64,000 nt of DNA from Azadirachta indica (taxonomy: Eukaryota; Streptophyta; Magnoliopsida; Sapindales; Meliaceae), in NCBI GenBank assembly GCA_022749755.1, contig CM040452.1, positions 8,760,350 to 8,824,349 of the forward strand, written 5' to 3'. A model generated the notes under the pieces. It had not been told where the DNA came from, searched no databases, and saw only the letters and a list, made by a program, of their open reading frames with translations. How positions within the stretch are numbered: the first letter of the stretch is position 1; the number at the start of each line of letters is the position of its first letter. The translations under genes were made by a program, and so were the position numbers. Positions 12,001 to 22,989 of the stretch are shown here, piece by piece.

Positions 12001-15000
12001 TCAAATTTCACTAATTTCTTATCCTTATCCATTCCAAGATAGGATCAAGGGTCCTAAAATCGAATCCTTAAACGAACTTTTCTTTTCTTTTCGATTCCAT
12101 TACTGCCTTTTTTCACCAAATACATCTTTCCAGGTTCAACTTCCACCAACATCATTCTAATTTCAACAGGTTCCAACAATATCTAACGCCTTCCATCACA
12201 AATAAATTGAAGGATAAAAGAAAAAATAAAAACAAATCCAAGCATACAGTAACAAAGTCTGCAAATAAGGAAGACAAACTCGTTGCAGGGAAGGAAAGAG
12301 AAAGGGGAAATTGATGGTGCACCATAAATCTCTCATCTTCCCCACAAATACCCTCAAATCTCACGTAGATTTAGCATTTTGGGCTATTTAGATTTTTTAG
12401 GGTTTTCAGTTGCATGCATTATCCCCACAAATCTCTCATACTCTCGGTTGATGGAGCACCTGCGGCTCACCAATATGGCAACAAATCGGTTTGAGAAAGA
12501 GAGGAAAGGAAAAGGAGATCAAAAGAGCTATCTAGCAATTCTAGGAACAATGGAATCGAAGGTGGCTGAACTGGCGACGAAATTAACGTTTTAACATTGT
12601 AATTTGTCGGGAAAGTAAAGAAGAAAGACGGAAGAAAATAAGGAAAATGGTATGAAGAAAAAATAAAAAAAAGATATTAGTAAAAAATTAAAATTTTAAT
12701 ATTTTATTTAATTTTTTATTAATATAATTTTTATTTAAATTTTAAATTTTTTTATTTTATTATTATAATAATAAAAGACAAATTTATTCTTAAAAAGATA
12801 GAATTTTTTGTTAATCAAACTAACGGTTGAATGTAACGGTTGAATGTAATGGATAATCTCTTTCTAAAATAATAAAGGATATCAAATATTAAACTAAACG
12901 AAAAAGGGGTATCTGCTATTTTTTCTTTATTTTAATTAATATTAGGGTAAATCATAATCACATGCGAATTAAAACAACGCTCGCAATATTTTATACGTAG
13001 GTGAGACTTAATAATCATCATGTATAACTTAGCATTCTTTTTTATTACTTTAATCCAAAGGGATCCTAGTTTATGTAACATTAAATCAATAAAAACCAAA
13101 AGAACACTATTTTAATTATGATTCAATTAAGTTATAAAGGTTAACTTTGTTGGGTTGTGCAGGACAATTGATGGTCCAATTGTTTTCTATGGTAAAGGAA
13201 AATTGGAATTTTTGCTGGCCAATCCTAATACCATCATTGATTTGGTTAGATTATTTATTCCTATAGTACAATTAGTATTTTGTTTTTCAGTACCTATATA
13301 CCTCTTTCAATGCATGTGTTAATTATAAGGCTCTGTTCGGTAATATTTCTAAATAGTGTTGTTGAAACTTATAAAAGTTATGTTTTAAAAACAATATTTT
13401 CAAGAACAAGAAAACATATTTAGTAGTGTTTATTAAAAATAAGCGTCTAAAATGAAAAATAATGAGAATGTATTTTATGTTATTTTCGAAATGAGTAAGG
13501 TAGTTAATTATTATTTTAAAAAAAAATTGTATATATTTAAGTTTGGAAACATGTTTTCGAAAATGCTTTTTTTTTTTTTACTTTTTCATTAAAAATGTAA
13601 AAAATAATTTTTTTTAAAACAAACGAGTTTTATAGACTATGCTATCAACTAATTTTTTTGGTTATTTTTAAAATGAGTTTTATAGACTATGCTATCAACT
13701 AATTTTTTTGGTTATTTTTAAAATGAAAATAGTTTTTGAAAATGCAAAAAAATTATTCTTCTCAATTTCTTCAAATTATATATGCAGATACCAGCTGATA
13801 TGGTGGTCAATTTAATGATGATGTCTATGGTAGCAAATGACAATGGCAATGATAAATCTTCTTTGGCTATTTATCATGTTTGCTCATCTATGAGAAACCC
13901 ATTAAGAATCTTAAATCTTCGTGAATTTACAACCCTTTATTTCACAAACACCCCGTACATTGACAAAAATGGAAAGGAAATTAAAGTTAGCAAGGTCACA
14001 ATATTGGACTCATCAGCAAGATTTGACAGATACATCGCAGTTAGACATCTGCTACCATTGAAGGTATTTTGTATTACTAATTTTTTTTATATGTAGGCAT
14101 ATTGACTTGTCATTATTTAAATTAAAATTTTAAGTGCAAAAGTAAGAGAAAAGGTAAATATATCTAAATTAGTTTAATATTTTCTCTTACAAAAGTTAGG
14201 ACTCAAATGATAGTGTTTAAGCGGGTTAATATTTTTTTTTTTTTATATAGATTCAAATTATTTTAGATTTTGGTGTTTGTGGAGATTTGAACACAAACTA
14301 TGAGGTCAAATATGTTTGATACTATATTCAATTTCGAGTTAACCTAAAAGCTCAAACATTTAGGCGAACAAGTTATTAAATAACTCTAATATTATTGTTT
14401 AGGTATGCTCTCTTTTGAATGAAGTGGTAATAATTTCTTATAGTATATTTGACCTCATGGTTTTGTGATCAGACTTACATATATGAAGAGAATGTTAAAT
14501 CAATTAAATATTATTGTTTGAGTCCTTACTCTCGAACTTAAATTTTAAGTTAGTGATAATTCAACTGAAGTAATAATTTCACAAAAAAAAAATGGTGAAT
14601 TATATTATGTTATTAGATCTCTTTCAATATTTTACTAACTTTTTTTGTTTTTCTTTTCAATGAAGGGTTTAAAATTGATAAATTCAATATTCTGCCAATG
14701 CTTTAAGAATGTTTGCTTAGATTTGGATCGGAAAATCAAGGTCGTAATGCAATTGGTAGAACTTTACAGACCATACATGTTTTTTAACGGCATGTAAGCA
14801 TTCTAACTTTTTGTGCTTACAATTTCACATGTTATTAAACACTAATCTTACAATTATATTCTTAATCTTTATAAGTAATTATTATTTGTCTATTAATTTT
14901 CAGCTTTGATGACACAAACTCGAAGCAGTTGCACCAGAAAATGATCGACAATGAAATGGAGGCCAATGAGATTAATGCATTTAACTTTGATCCCCAATGC

Positions 15001-15069
15001 ATTGATTGGGAAGATTACATTATCAACACTCACATTCCTGGTCTTCTAAGACACAGGCTCAAAAGATAA
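9094..15069 (+). CDS. fatty acyl-CoA reductase, type A, intact 10-exon gene
   Basis: Alcohol-forming fatty acyl-CoA reductase, which reduces acyl-CoA to a primary fatty alcohol with NADPH. Exons: 9,094-9,172; 9,257-9,360; 9,500-9,702; 10,786-10,886; 11,001-11,193; 11,284-11,448; 13,163-13,244; 13,788-14,063; 14,666-14,793; 14,904-15,069. All introns are GT-AG. The coding length is 1,497 nt, giving 498 aa, usual for plant FARs, with no internal stop. The N-terminal Rossmann (NAD_binding_4) domain has TGATGFLA at residues 18-25, HVSTAY at 159-164 and the catalytic YxxxK as YVFTK (Y237, K241). The C-terminal FAR_C domain ends with a [12 protein letters not shown] motif. The start at 9,094 was chosen because it gives a family-like leader; the upstream in-frame ATG at 9,001 would add 31 hydrophobic residues. 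Introns 3 and 6 are lengthened by transposons. FAR3/CER4-like function is inferred from family only. Confidence 0.9.
10094..10559. mobile_element. non-autonomous hAT-like element in FAR A intron 3, 466 bp
   Basis: The left end is TAGGAGTGGGCAACAAAA and the inverted right end TATGGGTGGGTACAATTT. Flanking octamers GTTAATAA (10,086-10,093) and GTTTTTAA (10,560-10,567) fit a decayed 8-bp target duplication. The FAR A pseudogene at 28.1-32.5 kb lacks it at the matching place in its intron 3 (near 29,010-29,040), which acts as an empty site. The interior is full of AATTGAA/TTCAATT words and has no coding capacity. Confidence 0.65.
11549..12925. mobile_element. non-autonomous Mutator-like element in FAR A intron 6, 1,377 bp
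   Basis: Long terminal inverted repeats of about 100 bp: the left begins GAAAAAATAGCCAATATCCC and the right, inverted, GAAAAAATAGCAGATACCCC. A 10-bp target duplication, TTTGTTTTAA (11,539-11,548) and TTTATTTTAA (12,926-12,935), differs at one base and has the 9-11 bp size usual for Mutator-like elements. The pseudogene paralogue at 30,050-30,075 shows the empty site. The termini resemble the terminus at 61,107 beside a MuDR-type transposase. The interior (about 11,840-12,600) is less AT-rich with CTTCTTC runs and could be captured host sequence; its 70-71 codon frames match nothing I know. Confidence 0.8.
13330..13745. repeat. old MITE-like insert in FAR A intron 7
   Basis: Begins GGCTCTGTTCGGTAATATT and contains many AAAATGTTTTT-like arms in both orientations. 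A related but more decayed segment occupies the same place in intron 7 of the FAR A pseudogene (about 30,366-30,650), so the insert predates that gene duplication. No ends with a clear target duplication were found. Confidence 0.4.
13625..13724. repeat. perfect 50-bp tandem duplication in FAR A intron 7
   Basis: A 50-bp unit starting GAGTTTTATAGACTATGC at 13,625 is repeated without change at 13,675. Absence of mismatches means the duplication is recent, or in principle an assembly artefact. Confidence 0.85.
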
Positions 15070-15667
15070 CAAAACAAATTATGTTACCATATATGGAGTT
15101 TACGACAGTTTGCTATCTGAATTTGGTCCTCAACCTTTAAATCTCTTCTTTGGTTAATTTAGTTGTATAAAGCACTCGAATCTTAATCAGTGTTTGTTTT
15201 ACGAGCATGTTAGAAAGAATGCAAAAATATAATAAGATAATTTACTTGTGTTTCTATAGAAGGTGTTGAATGTTTTTCAATTACATAAAATACAGCCGTA
15301 TTTGTTTGTTGAAGAGTGATGCTGTTGTCAACCTTTTAAATTCTTCTTAGAACTCTACTTTTTTGTTTTATTTATAATTTTAACCTTATTTATAACTATA
15401 TAAAAATATCTATTTAATTAAAATCACCTATTTTTTTATCTTAAGTACTCTTTATACTCACTTGTACGTATGATTCGTTAATACCTATACTAACTTTTAA
15501 CTTTTATTTACCATAAATACTCTTTTCCTTTTCAAATCCTAAATTAAATAAATAAATCTTTTATTTTTCAATGAATTTTCAAAAATACAGAAGAAAATAA
15601 AAAAAATCAATTCTATAAACTCTATTTTCTATAAATTATATAATCAAATTGATTGATATGATATGAC

Positions 15668-18600
15668 GGCTGGTATACATACATATTATGCCACCTTAAT
15701 TGATTTCAAACACTTTGATGAACAAATTAATTAATAATCATATTTAGAGATGATAGGGAAGCACTTGCTCAGGGTTCTCAAGGAAAAATTAGGATCACAG
15801 TGTAATTGCATAATCTCAGAAAAGATAATCCCAGTTCCTGGAGACATCTCTAGTGAAGATTTGGGATGGAATCAATACTCTGATTTAAGAGAGGAGATGT
15901 TGAATGAATTAGACGTCGTCATTAATCTAGCTGCAACCACCAACTTTGATGAAAGGTATAAAAATACGCACACATATATTCATTAACCCGGAAATTAAGT
16001 ATAATAATTGGTTAATTAATTAATTTGTTTTTGTTGCAGATACGACGTCGCACTGGAGATCAACACCTTGGGAGCTAAGCAGGTTATGAGCTTCGCAAAT
16101 AAATGTGTTGAGCTAAAGGTTCTAGTGCATGTTTGCACTGGTTAGTATATATTACACTATTATCTTATATTTAATTTTAATTTAATTTTTCTCTTTTTTT
16201 CTTGTAATAATTTTGAGATATATATATATATATATTCAGCTTATGCAGCTGGAGAAAAATCAGAGACGTTTAATGGGGCAACTGTTTTCGACATTGATAT
16301 GGAGAAAGTGATTGAGAAAGAACTGAATGGTACTAATTTTAATCAATTAATTAATTCATTGAATATCAAACCAAAATTATTATTACTTGCTATAATTTCA
16401 TGAATTAAAAATAAAGTTTCCTATAATTTTATAATGGCTAGCTAGCTTTCTTTTCTAGAAAACACTCCACTAATTATTCATGTTTTTAATTAAATTTGAT
16501 TGAAAACATTGAAATCACTCGTCGCTGTTCTTTATTGTTAACCGTTATGAGAAATTCCTATAATTTCTCATTTATAGGCCTAATTAATAGACAAAAGATC
16601 TAGTTAGAATTGTCTTAATCAATTCATACACGAAGTACTTCATTTATTATTAATATATACTGAAAGTCAAATGATGTAGATGAAAGATTAAATGAAACAA
16701 CAAGAGAATTTAGATAAGTTGATTTTAATAGGCTTATTAAATAAATGTATGATATATATTTTAATTAATTGATTAATTTTTTAAAATGAGAAAGATAGGT
16801 GTAATAAATTCTTATTATATATAATTATTTTAAAATTAATAAATTACAAATTATAATAATGATACAATTTTAAAAATAAGTAATATATTTATTGGATTTT
16901 CCTATCGCACCTGTAATAGATTTTCCTATTGCAACTGTAATATTTAAGTTTTTGTCCTTCCAAGTCGATGAAGGTTGAAACATTTAATACAAGACAACAA
17001 AATAGTGGGTGAACATTGCAATTTTTTTTTTTAAAGATTATATATTACAAATCTTTTAGTACGGAACTAGATATCTATTAATATATAATTAGGGATTTAT
17101 TAAAATTATATTGAGAAGATAATATACAGTTAAAGTATACCTAATATTTAATAGATTGCTTTCAATAATGTAGAATAGGTATTTTATCTAAAATTCCTTA
17201 AACAAATTGCATATTATAAAAAATTTCTATTAATATAACTGATAGAAATTTAAGGAAGTGTGTGACCATCAAGACTAAGTCCTGATGGCTTGAACATTGC
17301 AAATTTAAACACTCACATTATTAAAATATTTATGACAAGACAAACCATTAACTACTTGTCTGATCTTCTCCAGCCAATATTCTTGGTTTAGTTAAAGGTT
17401 TAAAAGTATTGGTCCAACAAAACAAGAAGCCTATTACATGTCCTAATAATTTTAAGGTTATTAAAATAAATATGAAATGGGTATTATAAAAAATATTATA
17501 ATATTGCCACTTAAATGTCCTTAAATGTAACTTAACACGTATTTTGTCACCGTTATTTGTCCACGTCATTTGCTAACTTAATTGACTCACTACCAACTAC
17601 GTCAACATCAATTAGTACTTGAAAAAAAAACACTAATTGATGTTGACGTTTTTATTTAAGAAAAAAATAAAAATTAGATAGATAACTAGAATAAAAATTA
17701 AAGCTGGTTGACAAATATTATGTGCTGTCTTTTTTAGGCATAGTGTATTGATAGAATATATGATTCGATTTAATATTGATATTTGTTTTATTAAAATATT
17801 GTTTTAATACTAACTTTTCGTTTAAAAGTGAATTCATAGTTAAGAATTTTCACATAACATATTAAAATTTAAGAACCAATATTGTTTATCAATGATTTTA
17901 TTTTAAGAACATTGGATATATGATGAATTTTTTATGATTTTGTAAATATAATTTTATTTTTTTATTTTGCATTGGGTTAATTAATATGCATATACATATG
18001 TGAAATATACATCATTTTATTTTTATTTTTTGAGGATGCTAAACTGCTACCAACCTATCTTCTTAACTAATAGTAGTTATTTCTAGTCTTTTTTATATTA
18101 GGTTGAGAGTCAAAAGGCGGATTGGTTAACAATATCTTCAAAATTTGGAATATTAAATAAGAATAATTTAATGAATCTTTTTTAAATTGAAATTTTAGTT
18201 ATTAATCATATTAATGATGGATCACAATCTTTCTCAATTTAAACAGACCACTTTTTCTGATAATTTCATAGTATTACAACTTTGTTTTGTTTATATACGT
18301 GCCTGTAATTTTATTTTTATTTTTTATATAAAAATAATTTTAAACACTCGAAACCTTATTCAAAGTAGTGATGTAGCTTTTATTAATTGAATACCTCTCA
18401 CATAATAGTTAGACGTTCTAAATGTTATAAATTTATCATTAAATTGATGACCCATATCACCAGTCTGAATATAAATTGAGTCGAATAAATACTTACAATG
18501 CCTACTATTACTCAATAATATAATAAGGTGCATAACCCTAAATAAAAATATTTAAAATTTATAATTTTTTATATATGCCAATTATTGAATTAATGCATTT

Positions 18601-18895
18601 AGACACCAATATTTATTTTTAGAATTAGGCGCAGTTCTAATTTATAATACGTAGACTAATGTAAAGTTAGATTTCTATTTGTTTTATATCCTTCATTTTT
18701 TTATTCAGTCTTGTATACATGTGTTCTTCGTGTGTCCATATTAAAATACATGTATATGGGCATGCATATTTTTACGTGTGTGTGATTAAATTAATTAATG
18801 AATAATAAATTTTTTTTTTTATTTTTAAGTAATAAAATAAATTTAATTTTCATATATTGTTTCTTTAATTAAATATTTTTACGTCATTTTATTAT
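15668..18895 (+). pseudogene. truncated FAR pseudogene, type B (exons 3-5 and long intron 5)
   Basis: Only exon 3 (15,750-15,957), exon 4 (16,041-16,141) and part of exon 5 (16,240-16,330) remain. Exon 5 lacks about 11 codons after GEKS and about 60 nt at its 3' end, so it ends in the wrong phase before the GTACTA donor. The sequence matches the intact minus-strand gene at 45.3-50.6 kb in opposite orientation, from intron 2 through all of its long intron 5. At 18,829 the intron 5 acceptor AG is present but exon 6 is missing; intron-6-like sequence follows directly and homology ends near 18,895. Exons 1, 2 and 6-10 are absent. No functional enzyme can be made. Confidence 0.85.
17601..17647. 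repeat. 16-bp perfect hairpin in FAR B pseudogene intron
   Basis: GTCAACATCAATTAGT at 17,601-17,616 is inverted exactly at 17,632-17,647 with a 15-nt A-rich loop. A related inverted arrangement is at about 48,450-48,520 in intron 5 of the intact FAR B gene, where the arms have diverged. It may be the remains of a small palindromic element. Confidence 0.6.
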
Positions 18896-20040
18896 ATTGT
18901 CTTTATGAGTATACTCTGTGGTCACCATTAAATTAAATTTTCTACAATAGAAAATAAGGATAACATATTATATTGCTGTCTGAAGCTTACAAAATAAAGA
19001 GATAATTACAACCTATTAAAGGTAAGCTTATTAAATAGAATACGAAGTTCTGAAATGGAATTGATAATTAGAATCCAAAATTTTGAATTGAATTGTTAAG
19101 ATTAGAACTTGAAGTTTGAGATCCGCAAAATATCATTTATATAGACTTAAAGTTCTATATATTATTTTGTATGGCCTGTAGTTTCATACATCAACTACAT
19201 GGATCCAAAGTTCCAATTATTAAGATTAGAACTTAAAGTTTCGTATATTAATTCTAAATCAAAATCTGGAGTTCTGAATACAAAATTATGATACTAAAAA
19301 CTGAAGTTCTAAATCTATGCTCTCAATATTTTTCATGGATTATGTTGAAATACAATTTCATTGCCATGGTGTAGAAGGCACCATTAAAAGAGAGAAAAAT
19401 ATCCTGAAGGATAATTGAAAATTATAATTTCTCTTTTCATCATTGAAATAACTATAGTGGAATATAATTTCCTATAGTAAAGCTATGAATACAAGATTGC
19501 AAATTTATTACTAAATGTAATTCAATTTTATTTATGGTTATCTGACAACTGAAATTATGAGTATAAATATTAAAAATTGCATTCATGCTCTTTTACTTAA
19601 CTAGAGTTAATATATTACCATTCCTAGAAGTGAATGGAATTATATATAAAAACTTATATAAAAATAATGAAAAAACAAACATTAGTGCCACTACAGTGGC
19701 TATAAAACTTATAATTATAAAGAGTAATGATACTCAACACTTAAAAGTGGAATATTTATAGTATAACAAATTTTTTTACTAATAGGGCATGAAATGACAT
19801 TGATTATGTGCATGGAAATATCTAATAAAGCCTCGTAAGGTTCCTATAAAAATGAAGAGAGTATTAAGACTATATTATTGATCTTGATGTCTCTTTATTA
19901 GCAATATTTATAGCATTTATGATTTAATTAATGTACTTTATCTATTTTGTCTTTTATAACTCTCTTGTTATAATATATTTTATATTTTATATTTTATGAT
20001 AACTCATGTGAATTATATTATAAAAGGACATGAATATAAA
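18896..20040. other. AT-rich DNA, possible 5' part of copia element
   Basis: No coding region recognised. 19,040-19,330 holds scattered repeats of GAAGTTCT/AGAACTTGAAG words. It may be the decayed gag part of the copia element that becomes recognisable after 20,040, but no LTR or gag motif is clear. Confidence 0.35.
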
Positions 20041-22980
20041 AAAAGAATTGATCCTTTTGAGAAGGAGAGTTGGGGATGTATGTCTAGTTGATAGTGTGAC
20101 TATGACATTATTCTTTGAGATAAGAATTTCTTAGAATTGAAAATGATTAAGCTAAGGTAAGTACCATATCAGGTCCTACAAACTTGATTAATGTCTCTAG
20201 AAGAGCCTTAATTTTATTAGCAAATAAAACTAGATTATGTATACATAAGTCCTTGTATTCTGGCAGATCCAGCAAAACTTTACTTAGATTCAAAGATATC
20301 GGTTGAAATAGATATCATATTGAGACTTTAAATGAGAATAATGTATAGTATCTTTATATTACTTCTAATGTCTCATGCAAGAAATGTATAGTAGAAAAGC
20401 TTCCAACTTTTTTATATGGATTGCATTATACAATCATAAATCCAATTTAAAACTACACAATAATGAACCAGAAGTTTAATAATCCTAAAATATTTATATT
20501 ATGACATGATCTCTCTTAATCACTAAGATATACAATGATATATAGAAGTATTGAGAATTTTTATAAACATCTATTAAAGAACTAGAAGATTTTATTGTCT
20601 AATAAGAATATTTGTACCGCTTGCTCTCATGGTAAACTATTGGCTTGATCACCCACTTCTAAAATTGGATTTGAGTCACCACTATTTTTATAAAGATTTA
20701 AGGAGATATTTGTAAGTCAATTCACTTACCTAGTGGATTATTATATTATTTTATGGTCTTAATTGATGCATATCCTTAATGATCACATATGTTTTTATTA
20801 GCTACTTGTAATGCAACGTTTACTAGATTGCTTGCACAAATTATAAAATTGTAGGCACATTTTTTTGATCACTTCATCAAAATTATATATTTGGATAATG
20901 CTGGTCAGTTTACTTTTAAAGTATTTAATGAATATTGCACGTCAGAGGGAATTGATATAAAGCATCTAACTCCACATATTTATACTCAAAATGGATTAGT
21001 CAAATCACTTATTAAGAGACTCTAGGTACTTACTAGAACTCTATTATTGGATATTTAATTATCAATCCCTACATAGGGATATGTTCTATTACATGGTGTA
21101 GTTTTAATTTGCCCTAGACCTAGTGCTTATCATTCATATTCTTCACTACAACTTGTATTTGGTCATCCAACTGATATATCCTTTCTATACACTTTTGGTT
21201 GTGCTATGTATGTTCTAATAGTATGTACACAATGTATTAAGATAAGATCAAGGTCATTTGGGAATTTTTGTTGGTTTAATATCACCATTTATTATCAAAT
21301 ATATTGAACCTTTAACAGGTGATCTATTTATTACACGATTTGTGGATTATCATTTTGATGAGATGGTTTTTTTGCTATTAGGAAAAAACAAAATGCCTCC
21401 TAAAGTAAGACATTTTCTTTCTTGGAAACTCTACTATGTCTCATCTTAATGTTAGCATTAATCAATGTGAAAATAAAGTGTAGAGGACAGTGAAACTTTA
21501 ACAAATCGTAAATTATTTATTAGATGTATTTACTGATATTGCAACAGTAATCAAATCATATATACTAACTATCAACACATTAGCTTAAGTGATTATTCCT
21601 GAAGAACAATTTGATCAAAGGCAACTGTTGAATTATTTGTTAATGTTAGAAGCATGGTAAACCAATTGATTGAAAAGATATTGTTTTATGGAAAAGGTGA
21701 TTCAAAAATCAAAATCTTGCTTTAAATAATGCTTGAGTATTATGTATACTTACATTTTTTGAATCATTAGCTTCATAATAGTTGATAGTCGTAAAGCGAC
21801 ACGTGTCCCTGAAGTGGCATAAGCATAAAAGAAGTATTAGCCCTTGACGTGGTACAAAAATTTTGAAATAGACAAAAGTCTACAAATTATATATATATAT
21901 ACATACATGTGGTGTAGCTACTAAAATTATGAGAGATGATTATGATCCACAAACGGTAAATGAATATAGAAAGAGGCATGATTGGCCTCAATGGAAAGAA
22001 GTATTTCAAGACATCAAACTTGTTAGATATAAATAAGCATTTGTAAGGAAATGTAATGAGCATAATGAAATCATCAAATATAAAGTACGACTCATTGCTC
22101 AAGGTTCCTTAAAGAGACTTGGTATTGACTTTGATTAAATATATGCTCCTATAATAGATACAATTATGTTTCATTTTTTTTGATAAGTTTGGTAGTCTCA
22201 GAGAGACTTAATATGTGTCTATAGATGTAATAACAACTTAGTTATATCGATCACTTGACGCTGATATTTATATGAAAATTTTTGAAGGATTTAAACGGGT
22301 GAAGCATATAAATCACCAAATTATAATTTGTATTCAATCAAATTACAAAGATTCTTGTATGGATTAAAGCAATTTGACCAGATGTGGTATAATTGCTTAA
22401 GCAAATATTTGATAAAAGAAAGATATTTTAATAATTCTATATGCCCATGTTTATTCATAAGAAATCAAAATATGGATTTGCTATTGTAGTAGTAGATATT
22501 GATGAAATGAATTTAATTAGAATTTCTGAAAAGCTCTTAAAAACTGTTGAATACTTGAAAATGAAGTTTGAGATGAAAGATTTGGGGAAAACCCAAATTG
22601 TCTTAAATGATTTAATATTTATCCATTAATTTGCTTATGTTAAAAAGTATTTTAAACAATTTAATATGGATAGAGCTCATCTATTAAGTACTCATATGGT
22701 TGTTCAGTGGCTTGATCCTAAAAAGGATCTTTTTTAATCAAGTGAAAATAAAGAAGAGATACTTAGTTCAAAAGTACTATATCTTAATGTCATTGGTGTT
22801 TTCATATGCTTGGCATAATATACCAAATCAAACATAATATTCTTTGTGAATTTATTAGCCAAATGATGAGAGTCTAAAAATGCATCATTTACATATATTT
22901 TATAAGACACTATTCATTATTATTAAGTTTAATGTCCCTAATTGTGCAATAAATGTGAACTTCATTGCCAAAACTTTGAT
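20040..22980 (+). mobile_element. decayed Ty1-copia retrotransposon (pre-integrase, integrase, reverse transcriptase)
   Basis: Translated pieces in changing frames give the copia order. There is a pre-integrase segment near 20,330-20,650 (including a TACSHGKL word), an integrase core near 20,640-21,050 (LDNAGQFT and TPHIYTQNGLV words), and a post-integrase FGCAMYV region near 21,180-21,220. Reverse transcriptase starts at about 21,930 and continues at 22,441-22,629 (FEMKDLGKT). Many stops and frame shifts separate the pieces, so the element is dead. Integrase precedes reverse transcriptase, as in copia and unlike gypsy. No LTR pair was identified. Confidence 0.85.
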
Positions 22981-22989
22981 TTGCATGAT

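Noticed and set aside
12152..12594. Opposed 70-71 codon frames in FAR A intron 6
   Set aside because: They lie inside the Mutator-like element, lack homology I recognise, and are best treated as possible captured sequence, not genes.
17348..17569. 73-codon minus-strand frame
   Set aside because: It lies in intron 5 of the FAR B pseudogene, and the matching intron of the intact gene has no corresponding frame.
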